Source: Collinsella sp.
GTDB lineage: Bacteria > Actinomycetota > Coriobacteriia > Coriobacteriales > Coriobacteriaceae
DNA: 5,088 bases
NCBI GenBank assembly: GCA_014871545.1
Contig: WGSR01000124.1
Location: 1-5,088, forward strand
Reading direction: 5' to 3'
Position numbers and translations under genes: made by a program. The notes below the pieces were generated by a model that was not told the DNA's origin, made no database searches, and saw only the letters and a program-made list of their open reading frames with translations. This document shows, in pieces, positions 1 to 4,851 of this stretch (positions within the stretch are counted from its first letter, which is position 1; each line of letters starts with the position of its first letter).

Positions 1-695
1 ACATCCACGTTAAGCGCAGCGACCTGCGCCCCCAGCCCGAGGTGCTCGGCAGCATTCTTAAGATCGGCGTGCCTGTGGCCGTGCAGGACAGCTGCATCCA
101 GGTGGCGTTTATGTTTATCACCGTTATCGCCAACCACCGAGGGCTCGTCGACGCCGCCGCCGTGGGCCTGGTCGAGAAGATGATCAGCTTTTTGTTCATT
201 GTCCCGAGTTCCATGGGCGCCACCGTCAGCGCGCTCACGGCGCAAAACGCCGGCGCGGGCAAGGGCGACCGCGCACGTCAGGTGCTCAAGGACGCTATGA
301 CGATCTCGGTGGTGTACGGCTGCCTGATCACGGTGCTGATGTGGCTGGTGGCACCGGCGTTTATTGGCTTTTTTGCCAAGGACGCCGCGGTGGTCGCGGC
401 CGGTACCGGCTATATGCGCAGCTACATTTTCGACGCAATCTTTGCCGGCATCCACATTTGCTTTAGCGGCTTTTTCGCTGCTTACGGCAAGAGCTACATC
501 GGCTTTGCGCACAACGTGCTGGCCGTGGCGCTCATTCGCGTGCCGGGCGCGTGGCTGCTATCGAACGCCTATTCCGACACGTTGTTTCCCATGGGCATCG
601 CTTCGCCGTGCGGCTCGATTTTGTCGGCGGTCATCTGTGTTGTCGCGTTTACCGTGCTCAACCGGCGCGGGGCTTTTGACAAGCTGGCAGCGTAG
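1..695 (+). CDS. MATE-family multidrug efflux transporter, C-terminal half (5' end outside the window)
   Basis: Polytopic inner-membrane antiporter of the MATE (MatE/NorM/DinF-like) family, which exports drugs or metabolites in exchange for Na+ or H+. The frame is open from base 3 to the TAG at 693-695, giving 230 visible residues. A GTG at 42 is internal: the frame continues upstream with typical MATE inter-repeat sequence, so this is a window truncation and not a start. The visible part matches the second half-repeat: a hydrophilic linker, then KIGVPVAVQDS opening a membrane helix, then about six hydrophobic segments. The conserved AQNAGAGKGDRAR loop is at about residues 80-92, followed by the FFAAYGKS and FPMGIASPCGS motifs and a short basic C-terminus. 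The family usually has about 450 residues, so roughly half is present. The substrate cannot be told from sequence. Family assignment is confident. Confidence 0.9.
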   Translation, partial: IHVKRSDLRPQPEVLGSILKIGVPVAVQDSCIQVAFMFITVIANHRGLVDAAAVGLVEKMISFLFIVPSSMGATVSALTAQNAGAGKGDRARQVLKDAMTISVVYGCLITVLMWLVAPAFIGFFAKDAAVVAAGTGYMRSYIFDAIFAGIHICFSGFFAAYGKSYIGFAHNVLAVALIRVPGAWLLSNAYSDTLFPMGIASPCGSILSAVICVVAFTVLNRRGAFDKLAA

Positions 696-697
696 CG

Positions 698-793
698 GGG
701 CGACGCAAAATCGCCCTCATCGACGATATCATCAGCGACGACCCGGCGACCTACGTGACGCAGATCACGGTGCCGGTTGCCCCGTCCAGATAA
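698..793 (+). pseudogene. 3'-end remnant of an unidentified gene (repeat copy A)
   Basis: Directly after the transporter stop, + frame 2 reads a protein-like stretch, KIALIDDIISDDPATYVTQ followed by ITVPVAPSR, then TAA at 791-793. There is no start codon or ribosome site of its own. The last 15 codons (749-793) match 2071-2115 at 35 of 45 bases with no gap, ending at the same stop codon. This suggests both are the 3' end of related genes. The TQI-x-x-P ending vaguely resembles the last strand of LacI/GntR-type sugar-responsive regulators, but the stretch is too short to identify. It could also be a non-coding repeat. No function is claimed. Confidence 0.4.
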
Positions 794-846
794 GAACTGC
801 CTAGAAAACGTTCGGCTGAAGGCAGAATCTTGACGTTATAGGCCAT
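751..846 (-). pseudogene. RelE/ParE-like toxin, 5' remnant only
   Basis: The ATG at 846-844 overlaps the last codons of the upstream antitoxin (its stop is 838-836), the usual translational coupling of TA pairs. The frame begins MAYNVKILPSAERFL, which closely fits the first strand and start of helix 1 of RelE/ParE-superfamily toxins (typically M-x-Y-x-V-x-I-L-P-S-A). After about 15 codons (near 802) the resemblance stops. The frame then runs antisense through repeat copy A and ends at a TAG at 753-751, giving only 31 residues against about 90-100 for an intact toxin. All catalytic or gyrase-contacting parts are missing, so it should be inactive. The break coincides with the end of copy A, which points to a deletion or recombination junction there. 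Confidence 0.65.
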
Positions 847-1027
847 ATTTTGCCTCAAGGTCATCGAGAGCCTCAAAGGCATCACGCGCCGTGCCAGCAG
901 CACGCTCCCGCTCGGCCACAGCTATACGAGCCATCAGACGAGCCTTAGCCTGTTCCTGAACCATGAGGTCGTAGTCCTCGGATCGAAGTACAACAAATTT
1001 GCTATAGCCGTTTTTTGTAACAGTCAC
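836..1027 (-). CDS. Phd/YefM-type antitoxin, N-terminally truncated (63 aa, probable pseudogene)
   Basis: The protein starts at TVTKNGYSKFVVLRSEDYD, the second half of the Phd/YefM fold; intact relatives carry about 25-30 residues before this point that complete the DNA-binding and dimer domain. The same frame continues upstream of the GTG as CWEAPGP, and EAPGP fits the family, but then meets a TAG at 1057-1055. The N-terminal part has therefore been lost rather than mis-called. The C-terminal half is a charged, alanine-rich helix of the sort that wraps the cognate toxin. A GGGAGG at 1044-1039 lies 11 nt before the GTG, so a short protein could still be made. It overlaps the start of a broken RelE/ParE-like toxin. 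Without its DNA-binding part it is unlikely to autoregulate; it might at most bind a related toxin. Confidence 0.65.
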   Translation of the reverse strand: MTVTKNGYSKFVVLRSEDYDLMVQEQAKARLMARIAVAERERAAGTARDAFEALDDLEAKYGL

Positions 1028-1062
1028 TGGACCAGGAGCCTCCCAACAAGCTCGCTAAACGC

Positions 1063-1077
1063 CGGGGACAGTCCCCG
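1063..1077. repeat. Short GC-rich palindrome between the two TA units
   Basis: CGGGGAC-A-GTCCCCG is a perfect 7-bp inverted repeat with a one-base centre. It lies 12 bp past the stop of the PIN toxin and 6 bp upstream of the in-frame stop that cuts the second antitoxin. It has no T-run on either side, so it is a poor intrinsic terminator. It resembles the GGGGAC/GTCCCC palindromes found as dispersed intergenic repeats in some actinobacteria (inference from memory). Confidence 0.5.
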
Positions 1078-1088
1078 ACATGGCGGTT

Positions 1089-1511
1089 TTACTCCTCCGG
1101 AATCGGAAACGCACGGATGAACTCTGCAGGCGAGAAGGTCTTGATGGTCGAGCGCACAAAAGCGGTGCGATCGCGCGTGATGATAAAGTCCACGCCGGCA
1201 CGCTCGGCCATCGCGCGGATACAGCCGTCCTCAAAGTCTGGCTCATCGGAATAGGCGGAGGTAAAACAAGCTTCTTGGTCGAGAGGCTCTACCGAGTAGC
1301 TCTTAAGACAGTCGCGCACTACCTCGCGGGCGCGCGCCTCGCCTGCCTGTTTAGTGAGAATGTAGTACGCGTCCTTGAGAGAGCAGGCCGAAACAACACC
1401 CTCGATAAGTCCCACGTCAACGAGCCCCTTGGTCGTTTGCGCCGCCCCATGCTCCGGCCGGCCCGGCAGCACGCAATCGAGCAGAAAATTGGTATCGAGA
1501 AATGCCCTCAT
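1089..1511 (-). CDS. PIN-domain ribonuclease toxin (VapC-like, PIN_3 type)
   Basis: 140-residue PIN-domain protein, the toxin half of a type II TA pair. PIN toxins are Mg2+-dependent ribonucleases that cleave specific RNAs such as tRNA or rRNA; the target here is unknown. The N-terminus MRAFLDTNFLLD carries the first acid (D6, with D12 nearby). SLKDAYYILTK at 44-54 matches the second conserved block (D47). DFEDGCIRAMAERAGVDF at 92-109 and ITRD at 111-114 supply the remaining acids (E94/D95 and D114). FSPAEFI near the end is the typical last strand and helix. The acidic set expected for catalysis therefore looks complete. Its ATG overlaps the antitoxin stop by 4 bp (ATGA), and a GAGGGAG at 1526-1520 lies 8 nt upstream. 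Length is normal for the family. The pairing with a Phd-type antitoxin supports the call. Confidence 0.88.
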   Translation of the reverse strand: MRAFLDTNFLLDCVLPGRPEHGAAQTTKGLVDVGLIEGVVSACSLKDAYYILTKQAGEARAREVVRDCLKSYSVEPLDQEACFTSAYSDEPDFEDGCIRAMAERAGVDFIITRDRTAFVRSTIKTFSPAEFIRAFPIPEE

Positions 1512-1900
1512 AGGTAGCGCTCCCTCGCGACGCGCTTTTCATCTTCAACCGTCATCGTATCGAGCGGCGTTCCTTTTGGCATTTTGGCTACGATATCGAG
1601 ATACTCCTGGTAGTCCTCATTCTCCGCGAGCATCTCGCGAATCTCCTTCCAGGTAATCTTGGGATGCCACATCGTACCCACGTCACGCTTGGGCTTGTCC
1701 GAGCCGCGCGTCGGCTTTGCACCCCCGCGCTCCTGGGCAGCGTCATATTCCACTGCAACCGGGCTTTGATAGTCGAGCGGCACGATCTTGAACAACGGCT
1801 TGCTCCGCTTGAAGACCACAACCTCCTCGCCCTCATTGGCAACCCTTTCGGCCACCTGCGTAAGGTTTTGGCGCAGTTCCGAAAACGCGACGGTAACCAT
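1508..1900 (-). CDS. Phd/YefM-family antitoxin of the PIN toxin pair
   Basis: 130-residue antitoxin that should bind and neutralise the PIN toxin and repress the operon. Residues 1-45 show the Phd/YefM fold: TVAFSELRQNLTQVAERV, then EGEEVVVFKRSKPLFKIVPL, i.e. strand, helix and the beta hairpin used for DNA binding and dimerisation. A polar, low-complexity linker follows (about 50-80, rich in K, R, G, D). The C-terminal 45 residues, helical and highly charged, are the likely toxin-binding part. At 130 residues it is longer than many Phd proteins (about 80-90). The ATG at 1918 would add six residues, but the ribosome site AGGAG (1910-1906) lies after it and 5 nt before the ATG at 1900, so 1900 is chosen. 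It is the first gene of the operon, with an AT-rich promoter and dyad immediately upstream. Confidence 0.85.
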   Translation of the reverse strand: MVTVAFSELRQNLTQVAERVANEGEEVVVFKRSKPLFKIVPLDYQSPVAVEYDAAQERGGAKPTRGSDKPKRDVGTMWHPKITWKEIREMLAENEDYQEYLDIVAKMPKGTPLDTMTVEDEKRVARERYL

Positions 1901-1905
1901 AACGG

Positions 1906-1910
1906 CTCCT
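1906..1910 (-). promoter_or_regulatory. Ribosome binding site fixing the antitoxin start
   Basis: AGGAG, within GAGAGGAG, lies 5 nt before the ATG at 1900-1898. It sits inside the six-codon extension that the ATG at 1918 would give, so it argues for the downstream start. Confidence 0.7.
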
Positions 1911-1933
1911 CTCAACATATATCTTTACTGCTA

Positions 1934-1966
1934 AGTATACACGTTAATATTAATGTTAACATATAC
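1934..1966 (-). promoter_or_regulatory. TA operon promoter overlapped by an AT-rich dyad (likely autoregulatory operator)
   Basis: On the - strand a TATACT (1939-1934) makes a good -10 box about 34 nt before the antitoxin start; the -35 region is weak (TGTTAA at 1961-1956, spacing 16). The stretch is an imperfect inverted repeat: GTATA at 1935-1939 and TATAC at 1962-1966 as outer arms, and GTTAA at 1943-1947 with TTAAC at 1956-1960 as inner arms. It is strikingly AT-rich against its surroundings. Phd-type antitoxins repress their own promoters by binding such palindromes, alone or with the toxin, so this is the expected operator. Exact promoter boxes are inferred. Confidence 0.6.
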
Positions 1967-2040
1967 AAAGACCGCCGCAATGGAGACAACCATCATTGTG
2001 AGGCCCCTCTGCCCTGCATGGATCTCTTATCGCTCCGGGA

Positions 2041-2115
2041 CGACACCGGTCCGCAGGATCACCCTCAGCAACCTACATGACGCAGATCATGCTGCCCGCC
2101 ACCACGCCCAAATAA
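2041..2115 (+). pseudogene. Repeat copy B: diverged 3'-end remnant related to 698-793
   Basis: Bases 2071-2115 read ATYMTQIMLPATTPK then TAA in + frame 1, parallel to ATYVTQITVPVAPSR-stop of copy A (35 of 45 bases equal; longest exact run TGACGCAGATCA). Similarity seems to continue upstream to about 2041 (GACGAC and CCC/CCT positions) but needs small insertions, so the frame there is broken. The TAA touches the terminator hairpin at 2115, as if this was once a + strand gene convergent with ligA and sharing its terminator. The intervening 1967-2040 shows no recognisable gene. Confidence 0.4.
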
Positions 2116-2153
2116 AAACCTCCCGGAAAGCATCGAACTTTCCGGGAGGTTTT
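2115..2153 (-). terminator. Intrinsic terminator downstream of ligA, probably bidirectional
   Basis: A perfect 16-bp stem (arms 2115-2130 and 2138-2153, AAAACCTCCCGGAAAG and its complement) with a 7-nt loop CATCGAA. On the - strand the stem ends in a run of T (GGTTTTTATT), 20 nt past the ligA stop. On the + strand it ends in TTTT followed by an AT-rich stretch, so it can also stop transcription coming from the island side. Confidence 0.9.
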
Positions 2154-2172
2154 CAATTTATTTATCGACGCC

Positions 2173-4401
2173 TTAAGCCTGGGGCACCTGACCAGTCGCC
2201 AGGATCTGCTCGAGTGCGTCCTCGTCCAGCACGGGTACGCCCAGCTGCTCGGCCTTGGTGAGCTTGGAGCCCGCTTTGGGGCCGGCGACCAGATAGCTCG
2301 TCTTCTTTGAAACACTACCCGAAACCTTGGCGCCGAGCACCTTGAGCGCCGCGCCCGCCTCGTCGCGGGTACGGTTGACAAGCGTGCCGGTCAACACAAA
2401 CGTCAGACCCGCGAGCGGCTGTGCGTCGGCGAGCTCGCCTGCCACGCCAGCGTCGGCCGCGGCTTGCGCGTGCGCGGCGCCCAGATCGACCTCGAGCGAC
2501 AGGCCCGCCTGACGCAGGCGCTCCAGCACGGCGAGGTTCTCGGGCACGGCCAGGAACTGCTTGACGCTCGCCGCAATCTTGGGACCGATGCCCTCGCACT
2601 CGGCGATGTCCTCTTCGCTCGCCAAGATGAGCTTGTCAATCGACAGGAATCGCTCGGCGATGACCTCGCCCACGCTCTTGCCCACGTGGCGGATGCCCAG
2701 GGCAAACAGCACGCGACCGAGCGGCTGGCTCTTGGACTTGTTGAGCTCGGCGATGATTTTCTCGGCCGTCTTGAGGCCTACCGGAATGGGGTCGCCCTTC
2801 TTGACACCCTTTTTGCTGTTGGAGCTGGCATAGGTGCGCCCCGTGTCCAGGCCTGCGATGTCGTCGACCGTGAGCTGGTAGAAGTCCGCGACGTCGTGAA
2901 TCAGCCCGGCGGCGATCATCTTGTCGACGATCTCGTCGCCCAGGCCGTCGACGTCCATGCAGCCACGGCTCACCCAGTGGAGCAGGCGCTCCTTAAGCTG
3001 CGCGGGGCAATCGATGGAGACGCAGCGGTAGGCGACCTCGCCATCCTCGTGGACCACGGGGCTACCGCACACGGGGCAGACCTCGGGCATGTGCCAGTCG
3101 ACCGAATCGGCCGGGCGTTTATCGAGCACCGGACCTACGACCTCGGGAATCACGTCGCCCGCCTTGTGCACAATGATGGTGTCGCCCTCGCGCACGTTTT
3201 TGCGACGGATCTCGTCGATGTTGTGCAGCGTGGCGCGCGCGATGGTGGAGCCGGCGACCGTCACCGGGTCGAACTCGGCGACCGGCGTGAGCACACCGGT
3301 GCGGCCCACCTGGATGCGAATTTCGCGCAGGACGGTCTGCTTTTCCTCGGGCGGGAACTTAAAGGCAATGGCCCAGCGCGGCGCGCGGGCGGTAAAGCCC
3401 AGGTCGAGCTGCTGCTGGAAGCTGTCGACCTTTACGACCACGCCGTCGATGTCGTAGTCCAGGTCACCGCGATGCTCGAGCGCCTGGGCACAGAACTCGT
3501 GGACCTCGGCCGGCGTGGCGCAACGAGCCACGTTGGGGTTGACACTAAAGCCGGCGCTACGCAGCCAATCGAGGAACTCGCGCTGGCTGTGGACGTGCAG
3601 CGGTTCGGTATCGGCGATGGCGTAGATAAAGGTGGCCAGGTCGCGGCGCGCCGTGACCTTGGGGTCCTTTTGGCGCAGGCTGCCGGCGGCGGCGTTGCGC
3701 GGGTTAGCGAAGGGGTCGCGGCCCTCGGCATCGGCCTCGTCGTTCAGACGCACAAAGCTGCCCTTGGGCATATAGACTTCGCCGCGTACCTCAATGGTGC
3801 GCTCGCGGTCGGCGCCCATGTGGGCGAGCGCCGGCTCGGACAGGTGCATGGGCACATCCTTGATGGTACGCACATTGAGCGACACGTCCTCGCCCGTGGT
3901 GCCGTCGCCGCGCGTGGCGGCGCGCACAAAAGTGCCGTTTTGATAGGTAAGCGCGACGCCCAGACCGTCGATCTTGAGCTCGCAGGTATAGGTGACGCTA
4001 CCGGCACCGAGCGCATCCTCGGTGCGCTGGAGCCACGCGTCAAGTTCATCCAAATCCATGGCATCGTCCATGGAATACATGCGCGCCATATGCGTGACCG
4101 GCGTAAACTGCTCGCTCACGTACCCGCCCACGCGTTGGGTGTAGCTGTCGGGCGTTACCAAATCGGGGTAGGTCGCCTCGATCTGCTGGAGCTCAACGAG
4201 CATTTTGTCAAAGGCGGCGTCCGTGATCTCGGGCGCATCGAGCATGTAGTAGCGATAGGCGTGGTAATCGAGCTCGTGGCGCAGCTCGGCCGCGCGCGCT
4301 GCCGCCTGGGCACGGGCATCGGCCGGTGCAGCGGTATCCGCGCTCGCGGGCGTTTCGGTATCGATGTCCACGCCGTCACCAAACAGGCTCGATTGCTCCA
4401 T
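2173..4401 (-). CDS. ligA: NAD+-dependent DNA ligase LigA
   Basis: Seals nicks between Okazaki fragments and in repair, using NAD+ to form a lysyl-AMP intermediate. 742 residues, complete. After a disordered Ala/Asp-rich tail (1-35), the NAD+-binding Ia domain (about 36-100) has DYHAYRYYMLD. The nucleotidyltransferase domain (about 101-350) carries ELKIDG with catalytic K143, TRGDGTTGEDV, RGEVYMP (E208), NPRNAAAGSLRQKDP, DGVVVKV (K324) and AFKFPPEE (K348). Then follow an OB fold (about 355-430), a four-cysteine zinc site (C442, C445, C460, C465), helix-hairpin-helix repeats (about 475-620) and a C-terminal BRCT domain (about 662-742). An extended loop at about 518-540 precedes VGLKTAEKI; actinobacterial ligases often have extra residues here. 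The start at 4401 is chosen over an ATG at 4446 because AAGGAG (4414-4409) lies 7 nt upstream. The odd point is QSSLF at residues 3-7, like a clamp-binding peptide. Confidence 0.98.
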   Translation of the reverse strand: MEQSSLFGDGVDIDTETPASADTAAPADARAQAAARAAELRHELDYHAYRYYMLDAPEITDAAFDKMLVELQQIEATYPDLVTPDSYTQRVGGYVSEQFTPVTHMARMYSMDDAMDLDELDAWLQRTEDALGAGSVTYTCELKIDGLGVALTYQNGTFVRAATRGDGTTGEDVSLNVRTIKDVPMHLSEPALAHMGADRERTIEVRGEVYMPKGSFVRLNDEADAEGRDPFANPRNAAAGSLRQKDPKVTARRDLATFIYAIADTEPLHVHSQREFLDWLRSAGFSVNPNVARCATPAEVHEFCAQALEHRGDLDYDIDGVVVKVDSFQQQLDLGFTARAPRWAIAFKFPPEEKQTVLREIRIQVGRTGVLTPVAEFDPVTVAGSTIARATLHNIDEIRRKNVREGDTIIVHKAGDVIPEVVGPVLDKRPADSVDWHMPEVCPVCGSPVVHEDGEVAYRCVSIDCPAQLKERLLHWVSRGCMDVDGLGDEIVDKMIAAGLIHDVADFYQLTVDDIAGLDTGRTYASSNSKKGVKKGDPIPVGLKTAEKIIAELNKSKSQPLGRVLFALGIRHVGKSVGEVIAERFLSIDKLILASEEDIAECEGIGPKIAASVKQFLAVPENLAVLERLRQAGLSLEVDLGAAHAQAAADAGVAGELADAQPLAGLTFVLTGTLVNRTRDEAGAALKVLGAKVSGSVSKKTSYLVAGPKAGSKLTKAEQLGVPVLDEDALEQILATGQVPQA

Positions 4402-4408
4402 AGCGGCA

Positions 4409-4414
4409 CTCCTT
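4409..4414 (-). promoter_or_regulatory. Ribosome binding site fixing the ligA start
   Basis: AAGGAG lies 7 nt upstream of the ATG at 4401-4399. The alternative in-frame ATG at 4446 would place this site inside the coding region and add 15 residues unlike the family, so 4401 is preferred. I see no clear promoter boxes between 4402 and 4509. Confidence 0.75.
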
Positions 4415-4508
4415 CGCTCGATTTCAAACGGATACAAGAGTACCACCGGTCACGATAGGGCCGAATAACCCTTTCGAACCGCACCGAATCGGCAGCCGCC
4501 AGACCGGG

Positions 4509-4536
4509 TTGGACAGTTAGTTCAGATACGTATAAA
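4509..4536 (+). promoter_or_regulatory. Promoter-like sequence in left arm, pointing right
   Basis: TTGGAC (4509-4514) and TATAAA (4531-4536) are spaced by 16 bp, a fair match to a sigma-70-type promoter. It would transcribe into the core, away from ligA, with no evident gene downstream on the + strand. Confidence 0.4.
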
Positions 4537-4713
4537 TCCTAGAGCTGGATCAGGCACGAACGCCCCTGTTTCAACTAATTTGGGTCCCCTGAGACAATGT
4601 AAACGTCCCGCTCTCCCTCCCAAACGCCCATTCGAGCCCCATTCCAATCAAATAATTGCTCAAAACGCATCCCAAGCTGCCCCAGATTTATACGTATCTG
4701 AACTAACTGTCCA
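4510..4713. repeat. Perfect 29-bp inverted repeat enclosing a 146-bp core (MITE-like or invertible element)
   Basis: Arm 4510-4538 (TGGACAGTTAGTTCAGATAC then GTATAAATC) is the exact reverse complement of arm 4685-4713. The 146-bp core is of lower GC than the flanking genes and holds no recognised gene. Both arms contain promoter-like boxes pointing inward. There is no clean target-site duplication: CCAGACC occurs at 4499-4505 and 4711-4717, but it overlaps the right arm. Options are a miniature inverted-repeat element, an invertible promoter segment, or a pair of operator/promoter copies. The symmetry itself is certain; its role is not. Confidence 0.85.
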
Positions 4714-4714
4714 G
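4687..4714 (-). promoter_or_regulatory. Promoter-like sequence in right arm, pointing toward ligA
   Basis: The mirror copy reads CTGGAC (4714-4709), 16 bp, TATAAA (4692-4687) on the - strand. Transcription would begin near 4680 and reach ligA after a leader of about 280 nt, so it is a candidate ligA promoter. It faces the left-arm copy head to head. Confidence 0.4.
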
Positions 4715-4741
4715 ACCATTACGAACCAGGCCTCTTATCAG

Positions 4742-4779
4742 CCCCAAGTGATCCGTTTTCCTCCGTCCCCAAGGGATCA
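4742..4779. repeat. Short direct repeat between the inverted-repeat element and the htrA terminator
   Basis: CCCCAAGTGATCC (4742-4754) and CCCCAAGGGATCA (4767-4779) agree at 11 of 13 positions, 25 bp apart. TGATCC and GGATCA within them also form a 6-bp inverted pair. It could be a binding site or chance; nothing else is seen in this stretch. Confidence 0.3.
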
Positions 4780-4787
4780 TCGCGAAA

Positions 4788-4825
4788 AGAGGGGGCTGCC
4801 CCGCGTTGGCGGGACAGCCCCCTCT
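4788..4825 (-). terminator. Intrinsic terminator of the htrA-like gene
   Basis: An 11-bp outer stem (AGAGGGGGCTG 4788-4798 with CAGCCCCCTCT 4815-4825), one C/A mismatch, a 5-bp inner stem (CCCGC/GCGGG) and a GTTG loop. Read on the - strand it ends CTCTTTTC, a short T-run, and lies 26 nt past the htrA stop. It separates htrA from ligA transcription. Confidence 0.88.
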
Positions 4826-4851
4826 GGCATCGGTATGTGCGATACGGGTCG

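Noticed and set aside
1080..1517. + strand 145-codon frame opposite the PIN toxin
   Set aside because: Antisense shadow; the - strand frame has clear PIN motifs, a ribosome site and a coupled start.
1664..2261. Two overlapping + strand frames (1664-2080 and 1953-2261) across the TA promoter region
   Set aside because: They cross the antitoxin, its promoter, copy B, the terminator and the ligA end; the translations show no domain. They only partly coincide with copy B, which is reported as a remnant.
4402..4446. Longer LigA start at 4446 adding 15 residues
   Set aside because: The good ribosome site AAGGAG at 4414-4409 lies inside that extension and fits the ATG at 4401.
2464..4458. 664-codon open frame on the + strand antisense to ligA
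   Set aside because: It mirrors ligA codon by codon in a GC-rich gene; the translation shows no family features and ligA on the other strand is unmistakable.
4499..4717. CCAGACC at both ends of the inverted-repeat element as a target-site duplication
   Set aside because: The right copy overlaps the repeat arm by three bases and the left is separated from its arm by four, so it is not a proper flanking duplication.
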